DNA of 64,000 nucleotides from Clostridium hydrogeniformans DSM 21757. Its GTDB lineage: Bacteria > Bacillota > Clostridia > Clostridiales > Clostridiaceae. The position numbers and the translations under genes were made by a program. The stretch is from NCBI RefSeq assembly GCF_000686705.1, contig NZ_JMLJ01000006.1, positions 62,001 through 126,000 of the forward strand, given 5' to 3'. The notes below the pieces were generated by a model, which saw nothing but the letters and a program-made list of their open reading frames with translations, was not told the DNA's origin and made no database searches. Shown piece by piece: positions 26,629-35,818 of this stretch (the stretch's first letter is position 1; every line of letters begins with the position of its first letter).

Positions 26629-27522
26629 CTAATCTTCCTTATACTTTGAATGAACATGGGTTTTATTATGAATTATATAAGCATCCTGAAGATTTACTTT
26701 TATATTCACTGAATTTTCTGTCAAAGGTATGTTACTTACATATTTTATATGGCAATTCTCTTCATTATATACTGTAGTCAAAATTAGGTTCTTTTCTTTT
26801 ATACTTATTAAGGTTTCAGCATTAACATCTGCTTCCCATAACAATCCATCTACTTCCTTTATGAAATTTTCTTTTGTTCCCTTGTATATTAATTCTCCAT
26901 TATTTATTACCAACAAATAATTACAATAGTATTCAATATCCTCAACTATATGAGTTGTGGCTAATACAATTCTATTTCTACTTATTATTGGAAAAAGCTC
27001 TCTAATTACATTTCTTTGTTCAGGGTCTAATCCAACTGTTGGCTCATCAACTATTATTAATCTTGGATCTCCAATTAACACTTGAGCGAAACCTAATTTT
27101 TGTTTCATCCCTCCTGAATATTCTTTAAATTTTCTATCGATATATTCCTCCATATTAAGCTCTTTTACTATTTCATTTATATGATTTTCTATGGTTTTCT
27201 TATGACAATCTAGCTTTAAATTTGCTATAACTTCTAGAAATTCTCTTCCTTTTATATTTTCATAGGTAGAAAAGTTCTGAGGTAAATATCCTATATTCTT
27301 TCTAATTACATTTAAGTCTTTTTTATAATTTAATTCATCTAAGTAAATTTCTCCACTTTGTGTTGAAAACAATGTAGTTAATAACTTCATTAATGTGGTT
27401 TTACCTGCACCATTTGCTCCTAAAACTCCTATTAATCCTTCATTCACTTGAAATGAAATATCCTTAAGAGCTTGTACTTTACCATAATTATAATTTAAAT
27501 TATCTACTTTTAAATTAAGCAT
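26629..27522 (-). CDS. ABC transporter ATP-binding protein (ABC-2 exporter type)
   Basis: About 297 residues: an ATPase domain followed by a roughly 80-residue C-terminal extension. Visible motifs are Walker A GANGAGKTT, Q-loop YLPQNF, signature YSGGMKQKL, Walker B LIIVDEPTVGLD and the H-loop TTHIVED. The long frame opens at 27606, overlapping the upstream permease, but GGAAAGGAAAAT directly precedes the ATG at 27522 (MLNLKVDNLNYNYG), the normal domain start. It lies 28 bases after the M1-like permease and energises the export complex. Confidence 0.9.
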   Translation of the reverse strand: MLNLKVDNLNYNYGKVQALKDISFQVNEGLIGVLGANGAGKTTLMKLLTTLFSTQSGEIYLDELNYKKDLNVIRKNIGYLPQNFSTYENIKGREFLEVIANLKLDCHKKTIENHINEIVKELNMEEYIDRKFKEYSGGMKQKLGFAQVLIGDPRLIIVDEPTVGLDPEQRNVIRELFPIISRNRIVLATTHIVEDIEYYCNYLLVINNGELIYKGTKENFIKEVDGLLWEADVNAETLISIKEKNLILTTVYNEENCHIKYVSNIPLTENSVNIKVNLQDAYIIHNKTHVHSKYKED

Positions 27523-27550
27523 ATTTATTTTCCTTTCCCATCTATTAGTT

Positions 27551-29137
27551 TCAATATAAATAACCTTTTTCATAAGGTTTATCCAATTTTCCCGAACCTG
27601 GAACAAAGGGCGAAGACACTATTTTTTTTATTTTCTTTAAACCTTTCTTTTCAATGACATTTATTAAAATATCACACTCATTATTACTACTAATTTCTTC
27701 TTCATTACCCACTATAAGATATCCTTTATACTCTCTTTCTTTTACATTACCTCTCACCAAAAATATATCCCGATCTTTCCCTGATATATTGCATTTTCCT
27801 AAGGCACTTTCACCATCTAAATTAGAATATATTTTATTTTCTCCAGTGAATTTTATATCTAAAGTATATTCTTTTATTCTACTGTCATTTAATTTGGGAT
27901 ACCACTCAAATACATCACCTAAAAACATCCAGTTATTTCTTATGAAGAATAATTGAGTTCCTTTAATCCATACTGTATTTACTTTCCCATAATAATGTGT
28001 ATTTACATTTATGGTTTCTCCCTTTTTATATTCTCTTGGAAGATTAATTATAAAACTATGATTAGTTCTATCAAATTCTACTGCTTTATTATCCACCTCT
28101 ACTTTAGATAAGGTAAGTTCTTTATACAATCCTAATTCTAAAGAACTTATATTATCCTTATCTATTTTTATTTTCATTGAACAGTAATTTTCAATACCAT
28201 CATTTATAGATAAATCCATATTATACTTATCTACATAATATCCTAGGTCCTCTTTACCAAAAAATGTTTCATTATTATCATTTGTGTACCTACCATTTAT
28301 TACATCATTTCTTGATCTTATATCATAATATTTTGGACTCATAGAATACACATTTACTCCTAAAAATGCAGAAAAAGCAATTGATATAACTAAAGTACCT
28401 TTTAGCTTAAATAGAGCTTTTCTCTTATTTTGTTGCCAATATCTATGTATTAATATTAGTTGAAAGAATACAGCTGATATGATTACCCAAAATAAATTGT
28501 GATATAAATATCTACTATCATATGCAATAACATTAAATTTATTTGTAAGAACTTTTATATCAATAAGAGGAAATATCTCATTTGAAGTTTTATAAAAGTT
28601 GCATAGTATTACAAAAGATATAATTGTAACTATAAAGCCTATTATAGATCCACCATATTTACTCAATGTTTCTCCTATTAATAATCCTAAAAAGTTACAG
28701 ACTATTAGACAAATAACTGAGTTTATCATGTAACCTAAAATTTGATATAAAAAATACTCCATAGATACTTTATTTAGCAATGATATTACTATAGCTACGC
28801 CTAAATTAAGTGCTAGTATTACAATATCTATAGTAATAAGAGTAAGAATCTTACCTATCATTGTTTGTTTAATAGAAATATTCATTGTCCTAAACAGTTC
28901 ATCATCACTTTCTCCAACTTTCATGCTTAAAAGTATAAGAGGTATCATTATAAAATTTAATGGTAGCCAAGAATTTTGAATTAATTTAACTAGACTTAAA
29001 GAGTTTTCTCCAAATGTAAACATAGCACTTATACATTGTTCAATTCCAAAAATATATAAAATTGCCATAATCCATATAAGTTTTCCTCTTTTTAAATTTA
29101 TAAGTTCATATTTAACTAAAGCATTAATTTTTCTCAT
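27551..29137 (-). CDS. ABC-2-type permease with truncated M1-aminopeptidase-like C-terminal domain
   Basis: 528 residues. The first ~255 carry about seven membrane helices. The rest (about 270-528) is an extracytoplasmic beta-rich domain with features of the N-terminal domain of M1 peptidases (NLPREYKKGETINV, WYPKLNDSRIKEYTLDIKF, YSNLDGE). Related clostridial proteins fuse an ABC-2 permease to a complete M1 peptidase; here the protein stops before any HEXXH zinc motif, so no peptidase activity is expected. The truncation may be old, since the next gene starts cleanly 28 bases on with its own RBS. The M1 relation is my inference from pattern. Confidence 0.68.
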   Translation of the reverse strand: MRKINALVKYELINLKRGKLIWIMAILYIFGIEQCISAMFTFGENSLSLVKLIQNSWLPLNFIMIPLILLSMKVGESDDELFRTMNISIKQTMIGKILTLITIDIVILALNLGVAIVISLLNKVSMEYFLYQILGYMINSVICLIVCNFLGLLIGETLSKYGGSIIGFIVTIISFVILCNFYKTSNEIFPLIDIKVLTNKFNVIAYDSRYLYHNLFWVIISAVFFQLILIHRYWQQNKRKALFKLKGTLVISIAFSAFLGVNVYSMSPKYYDIRSRNDVINGRYTNDNNETFFGKEDLGYYVDKYNMDLSINDGIENYCSMKIKIDKDNISSLELGLYKELTLSKVEVDNKAVEFDRTNHSFIINLPREYKKGETINVNTHYYGKVNTVWIKGTQLFFIRNNWMFLGDVFEWYPKLNDSRIKEYTLDIKFTGENKIYSNLDGESALGKCNISGKDRDIFLVRGNVKEREYKGYLIVGNEEEISSNNECDILINVIEKKGLKKIKKIVSSPFVPGSGKLDKPYEKGYLY

Positions 29138-29524
29138 AATCTTTCACCTCCATTTATTGCATAGGATAAGCTATTTTATAGTATATAGAATTTCTAATCT
29201 ATAAATTAACTTATACATAACAATTAAAATTCTTCTCACAATATTAAATATATGTATAAAGAAGTTTTACTTACAGAAAAAAAATTAATATAAGTAGTAT
29301 CAGATATAAAAGATATTTTTCACGAACTTAATTCAAATTAACAGAAAATTCCGTCACTTTTTTTTGTAGAAAGCTTCAACAACATATGCAATATGATAAT
29401 CCTGAAAAATATCTCTTGTAGCCTCCTCAAGTATCAAATATTTAAATCCATTTGAATCACTTAATATAGTTGTTGATATATTAAGTGATTCAACACCATT
29501 AAACTATTAATCCAATTATAGATT
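29138..29524. other. Intergenic region upstream of the ABC-2 operon
   Basis: AT-rich promoter region of the ABC-2 operon on the right part of the minus strand, with a short decayed coding fragment at 29354-29503. No regulatory motif was recognised. Confidence 0.4.
29354..29503 (-). pseudogene. Coding remnant (C-terminal ~49 residues of an unidentified protein)
   Basis: On the minus strand a 49-codon open stretch with protein-like composition (SLNISTTILSDSNGFKYLIL..., ending AYVVEAFYKKK) stops at TGA. It is preceded directly by an in-frame TAG and has no start codon. It appears to be the tail of a deleted gene. Family not recognised. Confidence 0.35.
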
Positions 29525-29995
29525 CTACAAGACAAGCTTAGCTACTGCCTCTTCCTCTTCAATTTCACCTGTTTCCTCAAATCCAAAGGATGCATAAAGT
29601 GACTTTGCTACTATGTTTTCAGGTTCATAAGAAAGGTACACTGTTGAAGCTTTTCCATGAGGGAATGTCTTAATTAATCCAAGGGCTTTCTCCATAGCTT
29701 CCTTCCCATACCCCTTGCCTTGATATTTTTTATCAATCATAAATCTCCATATACCATAAACATTTTCATCCTTATTTTTATCATCTTCCCCATAGGATAA
29801 CATTATAAATCCCACCATAATGTCATCATTATATAAGGCATATGGCATTGGAATACATTCATTGTTTGTTAATGCAACGTAAGCCTCTGCAATACTATAT
29901 ATATTGCTTGCCACATAATTTTTCTGCTCTTCATTTGGTTCTAATTTAATACACTCATTAAAATTATCGTATGTTATTTTTCGTAGTTCTACCAT
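29525..29995 (-). CDS. GNAT acetyltransferase, BltD-like polyamine (spermine/spermidine) acetyltransferase
   Basis: About 156 residues. The sequence closely follows Bacillus BltD in layout: ELRKITYDNFNECIKLEPNEEQKNYVASN, SIAEAYVA, CIWRFMID-like GIWRFMIDKKYQGKGYGKEAM (acetyl-CoA loop QGKGYG) and LSYEPENIVAKSLYASFGF. BltD acetylates spermine and spermidine, so a role in polyamine homeostasis or detoxification is likely. An upstream ATG at 30001 is in frame, but the GGGGG ribosome site fits the ATG at 29995. Confidence 0.85.
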   Translation of the reverse strand: MVELRKITYDNFNECIKLEPNEEQKNYVASNIYSIAEAYVALTNNECIPMPYALYNDDIMVGFIMLSYGEDDKNKDENVYGIWRFMIDKKYQGKGYGKEAMEKALGLIKTFPHGKASTVYLSYEPENIVAKSLYASFGFEETGEIEEEEAVAKLVL

Positions 29996-30251
29996 ATCCA
30001 TCCCCCTAATTAATTAAGTAAGAATAAATCTTTTAATATTTAGAATCTCTTCTCATAACTTTTTAATAAATTCAAAATATCCTTACTTACCCTTTTCATA
30101 TATAATATAATTTAATAACTATATTATACTATAAATTCATCCGCTTACAATATTAACCTATTTTAGTGTTGTTATTCTTTCTTAATTTTCTCTATAAATT
30201 CTTTTATTCTTTTTAGCTTTGAACCTTATGTTAATTCAAATTGTAAATAAA

Positions 30252-30749
30252 CTAAAAGGATAGATTCTCCTTTAAAAAGTTAATTATTATAGGGAATATA
30301 GCTATAACTGTTGTAAGTCTTATTAAATGTAATATGGCAACTACATGAGTCTTTGCTCCATATTCCTCTGATATTAAAGTCATATCTGTAAGTCCTCCTG
30401 GAGCAGAACTAAATAAAGCTGTGGTTAAATCTAATCCTGTAAACTTATGAATAAGTACACCTAGCAGTATACTAAATATAGTTAACCCTATAACTAACAC
30501 TATAGCTGGTAATATTAAGTTTTTTAACTCTAATATGGCATCCTTAGTGAAGTTTAATCCTAGCATTGCACCTACTACTATTTGGGCTATAAGTTTAAAG
30601 TTCTTAGGTACATGTCCATGGCCTGTAAATATGTTATAAACTGCAACAAATAACATTGATCCTACTAAAGCTCCTGCTGGAACCTTAAACTTTATACCTA
30701 AATACCCTCCAATTGCTCCTATAATCAATGTGTATATTATTTTTTCCAT
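30252..30749 (-). CDS. AbrB-family membrane protein (single AbrB-duplication domain)
   Basis: 165 residues with about five helices: the AbrB_dup membrane family (unrelated to the AbrB DNA-binding regulator) in its short, one-domain form. Conserved pieces are GAIGGYLGIKFKVPAGALVGSMLF, FKLIAQIVVGAMLGLNFT and the C-terminal FSSAPGGLTDMTLISEEYGA. Longer relatives of about 350 residues contain two such units, so this one probably dimerises. The function is uncharacterised transport. The frame opens at 30764, but GGGGGAG spaces the ATG at 30749. Confidence 0.8.
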   Translation of the reverse strand: MEKIIYTLIIGAIGGYLGIKFKVPAGALVGSMLFVAVYNIFTGHGHVPKNFKLIAQIVVGAMLGLNFTKDAILELKNLILPAIVLVIGLTIFSILLGVLIHKFTGLDLTTALFSSAPGGLTDMTLISEEYGAKTHVVAILHLIRLTTVIAIFPIIINFLKENLSF

Positions 30750-30861
30750 ATGACTCTCCCCCATTATACCTATTATTATGGTGTTAATTATATCATATAT
30801 TTTCCTTATAGCTTATTTACTCTGACCCTATACTCTTACATAAAATTTATTTTTAAGAATA

Positions 30862-30908
30862 TACAAAAATCCTTATGACTTTGTAAATTCATCATAAGGA
30901 TTTTTGTA
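30862..30908. terminator. Strong terminator downstream of the flavodoxin gene
   Basis: TACAAAAATCCTTATGA pairs perfectly over 17 bp with TCATAAGGATTTTTGTA around a 13-base loop. It terminates the minus-strand flavodoxin gene that ends at 30957. Confidence 0.88.
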
Positions 30909-30956
30909 ACTATATTTAAAATAATAAGTATGACAGTGTAGTATATTATATTTTAT

Positions 30957-31436
30957 TTAAATCCTGTTAAAAGTCTCTGCTAATCTAGCTATATTGTTAT
31001 CCCTAATATTAGAAGTATCCTCATCTAATTTTGTTACCTTTTTAATTATAAACTTCTCAAAAAGATTCATTTTATTTAATATAAGTTCTCCTCCAAAGTA
31101 TGCCTTAGAAATAGCTCTACTTATTAATTCCTCTGGAAAAGAAGTTTTTATCAATTCTTCCGCCTTTTCTCCATCACTCATAGAACATATATAAAGGCCT
31201 ATTTTCTTTTCCTTCAAAATTTCTATATTATCTAAGCAAAATTTTTTTACTTCCTTTTGAATATTACCAATGTAAATTGAACCCCCAATAATAACCTTAT
31301 CATAGCTTTTAAAATCTATGTTTTTCTTATGCTTAACATTGAACACATCAGTTTTAAAATTTAGCTTTTCTGAAAGCTTAATAGCACATTTTTCTGAACA
31401 TCCATGTTTAGAACCATAAATTATAAGTGTTTTCAT
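30957..31436 (-). CDS. Flavodoxin-domain protein (HemG-like)
   Basis: A 159-residue flavodoxin fold. It shows the FMN-binding N-terminal LIIYGSKHGCSEKCA, KVIIGGSIYIGNIQKEVKKFC and LYICSMSDGEKAEELI. The layout resembles Flavodoxin_5/HemG-type proteins, including menaquinone-dependent protoporphyrinogen oxidases, but in an anaerobe without an evident haem pathway here it is safest to call it an electron-transfer flavodoxin. GGGGGG precedes the ATG; it is followed by a strong terminator. The PAP2 gene lies 47 bases upstream. Confidence 0.8.
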   Translation of the reverse strand: MKTLIIYGSKHGCSEKCAIKLSEKLNFKTDVFNVKHKKNIDFKSYDKVIIGGSIYIGNIQKEVKKFCLDNIEILKEKKIGLYICSMSDGEKAEELIKTSFPEELISRAISKAYFGGELILNKMNLFEKFIIKKVTKLDEDTSNIRDNNIARLAETFNRI

Positions 31437-31483
31437 TGATTTCCCCCCATATTTTTATACTCCCTTATTTACCAATATCTTAT

Positions 31484-32026
31484 TTATATATTTTTCTTTT
31501 CCTTAATTTTCTCACTTATTTTTATTGCTATGCCCCCACTTATTAGTCCTAGTATAGCTCCTCCTAATATATCTGAAGGAAAATGTACATATAGATATAG
31601 TCTAGAAAAAGCAATAGCTACTGCTAATCCCCAGAATATCCATGAAAATTTCTTAAAATATCTTGATAGTACTAAGGCCGCTGCAAAGGATGATGATGTA
31701 TGCCCTGAAGGAAAGGAATAGGTTATAGGTTTAGATATAAGCATAGTGATTCCATTAATCTCTCCATTTGGTCTAGGTCTTTGTATTAAATGTTTTAATA
31801 TTCCTTCCCCTAATATTGAACTTATTATTAAAGCTCCTATGGATATCAACCCAATGGTTCTATATTTCTTTATTGATATAAGTATAAGGGATATAGCTAT
31901 CCATATAAGCCCTAAGTTTCCTAAGGAAGTGATAAATACCATTAGTTTATCTAAAACTGGATTATGTAACATGTTATTTATAAACAACAATATGGCATTA
32001 TCAAAACTTTCTAATATGTGTATCAT
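31484..32026 (-). CDS. PAP2-family phosphatase, probable undecaprenyl-diphosphatase
   Basis: A 180-residue integral membrane phosphatase with about five helices and the three PAP2 motifs in order: KHLIQRPRPNG, the catalytic PSGHTSSSFAA, and SRLYLYVHFPSDILGG. In Gram-positive bacteria proteins of this size usually recycle undecaprenyl pyrophosphate for cell-wall synthesis or dephosphorylate lipid phosphates. GAGGAG precedes the ATG. Confidence 0.88.
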   Translation of the reverse strand: MIHILESFDNAILLFINNMLHNPVLDKLMVFITSLGNLGLIWIAISLILISIKKYRTIGLISIGALIISSILGEGILKHLIQRPRPNGEINGITMLISKPITYSFPSGHTSSSFAAALVLSRYFKKFSWIFWGLAVAIAFSRLYLYVHFPSDILGGAILGLISGGIAIKISEKIKEKKNI

Positions 32027-32192
32027 CTAATTTCTCCTCTTCTATTTAGTATTAAATATTATAATAACTTACTAATTTATATTATTCCATATAAATTCAT
32101 CTACTATATTTTTTATATTTAAGCATTAAGAAAACCTTCTTTAAAAATAATTTAAGGTTTTAAAAATTAATTATACATATATATTTAAATAA

Positions 32193-32246
32193 TTAAAAGA
32201 AGTTATCTTATAATATATCTATACATTATAAGACAGCTTCTTTTAA
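32193..32246. terminator. Long hairpin between the PAP2 and GNAT genes
   Basis: TTAAAAGAAG (32193-32202) pairs with CTTCTTTTAA (32237-32246), with an inner CTTATAAT/ATTATAAG stem. It is likely the terminator of the minus-strand GNAT gene ending at 32419. The remaining ~390-base gap shows nothing else. Confidence 0.65.
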
Positions 32247-32418
32247 CTTATAACTAAAAATTTCTATTCCTTATTTAAAAATATTTTTTAAATTTTAAGT
32301 TTTTAAAATCAATTTAATCTTTCTAAACACTTTCTTTATGCCCTGTTACTTTTAATTTCTCTTTTTATCTTTTCCTATAGTATAGAGTAATTTTCATATA
32401 ATATAAGAAATCATAGAA

Positions 32419-32823
32419 TTAATATCTTTTTGCCATCCCTACAGACCTTGGTGCAGAATATTCAAATCCAAACTGTTTATATAGGTTGTCTGCTGGAATA
32501 TCAGCAATTAAACTAACATAAGAATTTTTTGGAAGATTTTCATCTAAATATTTACTTATCTCTGACATAATTAACTTTCCAAAGCCTTTTCCTTGATAGG
32601 AAGGGTCTACAGCAATATCCACCACATGATAAAAGCATCCTCCATCCCCTATAACTCTTCCCATACCAACTAACCTTTCTTTATCTCTTAAGGTAACCAT
32701 AAATATAGAATTTTTTAATCCTATTTCTGAAGCTTCTTCATCTTTAGGACTTAATCCAGCTATAATTCTTAAATTATTATATTCCTTTGAACTAGGTATA
32801 TTATTTGAAATATCTATATTCAA
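32419..32823 (-). CDS. GNAT N-acetyltransferase
   Basis: A 134-residue minimal GNAT domain. It shows LVGMGRVIGDGG, VVDIAVDPSYQGKGFGKLIMSEI (acetyl-CoA pyrophosphate loop QGKGFG) and ADNLYKQFGFEYSAPRSVGM, the tail typical of small arylamine/aminoglycoside-like GNATs. The substrate is unknown. AGGAGG lies 11 bases before the ATG. Confidence 0.85.
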   Translation of the reverse strand: MNIDISNNIPSSKEYNNLRIIAGLSPKDEEASEIGLKNSIFMVTLRDKERLVGMGRVIGDGGCFYHVVDIAVDPSYQGKGFGKLIMSEISKYLDENLPKNSYVSLIADIPADNLYKQFGFEYSAPRSVGMAKRY

Positions 32824-32907
32824 GTAATTTTCCTCCTAATTAAAATAAATGTACACTTTTTTATTTATGAAACTTATGATTATTATAATTTCTTATGATT
32901 AAACTAC

Positions 32908-33534
32908 CTATATATATTGAACAAATTCTTGTACTGGTTTTCTATATCCTCTAAGTCTTTTCTTCTTTTCATCCTCTTTTCCAATAGTTATAAGTAATAC
33001 TGGTTCCATGTCTTCCTGAATCTTAAATAACTTTTTAGTAGCTTCAATATCAAATCCCATCATTGGACATGTATCCCATCCTCTATCTTTAGCAATAAGC
33101 ATAAACATCATAGCAGATAATGATCCATTTCTTATAGCTTCATCTCTCATAAACTCTTCTCCCCTTGATTCATATAAGCCATAAACACTATTTATAGTTT
33201 CAGCATAGGATACAGAATCAAGCATACCTAACATTTTCATTGGCTCGTAAAGACTTTCTGCCTTCTTATAAGCTTTTTTATCCCCTAGAACTAATACTGC
33301 TGCTGATGCAGTATGTAACTTATATTGAGGACATGCTTTTTCTCTAAATAACTCTTTTAAATCTTTATCTAAAATAACTAAATATTTAGTATGTTGTAAG
33401 TTAAAACAAGATGGCGCCAATGATACTAATTTAAAAATTTCATCTAATTCTTCTTTGGTTATATCTACTCCCTTAATAAAATTATTAGCAGATCTTCTTT
33501 CATTAATTAAATTTGATAAACTTGAATTGCTCAT
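32908..33534 (-). CDS. Nitroreductase-family flavoenzyme
   Basis: A 208-residue FMN-dependent NAD(P)H oxidoreductase of the nitroreductase fold. It shows the N-terminal INERRSANNF (FMN phosphate contacts), LAPSCFNLQHTKYLVI, ASAAVLVLGD, SAMMFMLIAKDRGWDTCPMMGFD and the C-terminal VLLITIGKEDEKK..GYRKP. The family reduces nitro compounds, quinones or flavins; the physiological substrate is not known. AAGGAGG precedes the ATG. It has 84 bases to the GNAT gene downstream, so co-transcription is possible. Confidence 0.87.
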   Translation of the reverse strand: MSNSSLSNLINERRSANNFIKGVDITKEELDEIFKLVSLAPSCFNLQHTKYLVILDKDLKELFREKACPQYKLHTASAAVLVLGDKKAYKKAESLYEPMKMLGMLDSVSYAETINSVYGLYESRGEEFMRDEAIRNGSLSAMMFMLIAKDRGWDTCPMMGFDIEATKKLFKIQEDMEPVLLITIGKEDEKKKRLRGYRKPVQEFVQYI

Positions 33535-34084
33535 TGTTCTCCTCCTTAAATCCCCTTTATTTCTATTTTACTTTAGTAAAATATCACACTTAATCAATAA
33601 TATTTATACATATTTAAAAATTAAAGCTCTTAGTGAAATAAACACTAAAACTTTCCTATATTTTAAATAACTAACACTTTATTAGTCCTACCTATATTCT
33701 TTTCATTGGATATAAACTTCTACATATTATAAAATAATCTAAGGTAAAGTACTAAAAATATATATATAATAATCAAATTTAGTTTTAAATTAAAAACAAC
33801 TTATATATTAATTGGATAATTTTTATTTCCTTAATACAATCATATTGTATATAAGTTTTGTGTACAAGTAATATTTTTTAATGTATATTTAGTCAATTAC
33901 CCCTTAGCTTTCTTAAAATATAAATTAAAGGAAGGCAAATTACCTTCCTTGTAATCTATATTTTAAATTTTATTCTTAAATATAATCTTTAAGTTGAAAA
34001 GCTTTCACTTATCAAAGTTAATACTTTTATATAGTATTAGTTTCTAATTAATAAATCATTAAGCTTACCCCTTGTAAAAAAACT
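33535..34084. other. Gene-free AT-rich stretch
   Basis: No coding remnant or known motif was seen apart from the hairpin at 33928-33950. It holds the nitroreductase promoter side and the 3' end of the ABC operon. Confidence 0.4.
33928..33950 (-). terminator. Probable terminator of the Fur-controlled ABC pair
   Basis: AAGGAAGG / CCTTCCTT form a perfect 8-bp stem with a seven-base loop. On the minus strand it is followed by TTTAATTTATATTTT, about 135 bases past the stop codon of the second ABC gene. Confidence 0.6.
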
Positions 34085-35818
34085 TTATGAATCAACACTC
34101 CATCTTCCTGATTTTTGTTGAAGCATCCAAAGATTATGATATAAACTTTTATTTTCTAAAAGCTTTTCATGAGTTCCTTCTTCAACTATTTCTCCCTTAT
34201 CTAAAACTATAATATTATCAGCATTAGCAATAGTTTTAAGTCTATGGGCAACCACTACAACAGTTCTTCCTTTAATAAGTTCATTTATAGCCTTTTGTAT
34301 ATCTAATTCATTTTCTGGATCTAATGATGCCGTTGCCTCATCTAGAAGTACTATTGGAGAATTTTTTAATATAGCCCTAGCAATAGATATACGTTGCTTT
34401 TCTCCTCCTGATAAGGTACATCCCCCTTCTCCTACTAAAGTATCATATCCATTAGGAAGCTTCATAATAAAGTCATGACAACATGCCTTCTTTGCAGCTT
34501 CTTCCACATGTTTTTTAGTAGCCCCTTCTAATCCAAACATTATATTGTTCCCAATGGTATCTTGAAAAAGATATACATCTTGAAACACTATAGAAATCTT
34601 CTCAAGCAGTGCCTCTGGATTAGTCTCTTTAATATCTTGATTCCCTATTAAAACCTGTCCACTTTCAGGATCATAAAATCTAGATATGAGTTTTAACACA
34701 GTGGTTTTTCCACTTCCTGATGGTCCTACAATAGCTGTTAAACTTCCTTGATTCATTGTTATAGAAAGGTTTTTAAGAACAGCCTTATCACTATAGCTAA
34801 AGGTAACATCTTTAAATCTAATACTATTATTTTTAGGAGGGTTCTTTTCTCCTGTTAATATAGGCTCTTTTAATAAATTCACAATTCTCTCTCCTGCTTG
34901 GTTATCATATCCAATTTCAGCCAGATTATTTAAAGCAGTATTTAATGGGTCAAAAACCCTAGTTCCTATAATTAAAAAGGTAAAGAAGGTTATAACATCT
35001 AGGTTTCCCCCTAGCAGTAGGTGAGTTCCTACAAATATCATTATTGGGAATCCAGCTCTAATAATACCTAAAGCTGTTAAAAATATAGGTTGTAGAGATC
35101 CTTCAATCCTTATGCTTTCCTTCATAAAAGTTTTAAAAGCTTTCTCAAGTCTTACAAATCTATCTCCTGTTAAGTTATATGCCTTTATTGTTCCTATTCC
35201 ATTTAAATATTCCTGCAACCTATTGGCAGAATATATTTTAGAATCCATATGTTTTTTCCCTACTCTTCTTTGAATCTTCGAGGTAGCAATTATAATTAAT
35301 ATTGCTATAGGTAAAGAAATAAACATGGATATTGCCATAGAAAAATCTATGAATAAAAGACCTATAAAAGCAATAAATGGCATAATTAGTCCTCCCACTA
35401 ACTGTGGCATTAAGTGAGATATACAATGCTCTATTAAAGTAAAGTCTCCCATAATCATATTGCCAAGATCTCCTGGATCCTTAGTAGTTAAATATCCTAG
35501 AGATAATTTTCTTAAATGTTCTGCAAGATTTGCACGACCTTCTGCTGATAACATATATGCCTCTCTATAAGCCGCTCTATAGGCTGGTATCTCCACTAAA
35601 AACATAAGTATCATAGATAAAATTAAAGCTATGCATATTACCCACATCTTACTTACATCTACAGCTACTCCTTTAGAGAAAGCTTCAAAGATTATTTGAG
35701 CTACCGTTATAACTAAAGCAAAAGGTAAAATATTTACAATATTAGCTAGTACAGCAAATCCTATGGGTTTTACTAGTTTTTTAGGATTTCCAGCAGTTAT
35801 ATTATAAAGCAATCTCAT
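34085..35818 (-). CDS. ABC transporter, permease-ATPase fusion, second subunit of a YbtPQ/IrtAB-like pair
   Basis: About 577 residues: an N-terminal six-helix membrane domain (to about 300) and a C-terminal nucleotide-binding domain with Walker A GPSGSGKTT, Q-loop FQDVYLFQ, signature LSGGEKQRISIARA and Walker B IVLLDEATASLD. The open frame reaches 35893, deep inside the preceding gene; GAGGAGGGGATAAAA directly precedes the ATG at 35818 (MRLLYNITAG), leaving a 17-base overlap. It pairs with the upstream ABC gene as a heterodimer. The Fur box and neighbouring PchR-like regulator suggest siderophore uptake, but drug export cannot be excluded. Confidence 0.85.
   Translation of the reverse strand: MRLLYNITAGNPKKLVKPIGFAVLANIVNILPFALVITVAQIIFEAFSKGVAVDVSKMWVICIALILSMILMFLVEIPAYRAAYREAYMLSAEGRANLAEHLRKLSLGYLTTKDPGDLGNMIMGDFTLIEHCISHLMPQLVGGLIMPFIAFIGLLFIDFSMAISMFISLPIAILIIIATSKIQRRVGKKHMDSKIYSANRLQEYLNGIGTIKAYNLTGDRFVRLEKAFKTFMKESIRIEGSLQPIFLTALGIIRAGFPIMIFVGTHLLLGGNLDVITFFTFLIIGTRVFDPLNTALNNLAEIGYDNQAGERIVNLLKEPILTGEKNPPKNNSIRFKDVTFSYSDKAVLKNLSITMNQGSLTAIVGPSGSGKTTVLKLISRFYDPESGQVLIGNQDIKETNPEALLEKISIVFQDVYLFQDTIGNNIMFGLEGATKKHVEEAAKKACCHDFIMKLPNGYDTLVGEGGCTLSGGEKQRISIARAILKNSPIVLLDEATASLDPENELDIQKAINELIKGRTVVVVAHRLKTIANADNIIVLDKGEIVEEGTHEKLLENKSLYHNLWMLQQKSGRWSVDS

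Noticed and set aside
26629-27606. Start of the ABC ATPase at 27606
   Set aside because: The extra 28 residues overlap the upstream permease and are not part of the ATPase domain; GGAAAGGA fits the ATG at 27522.
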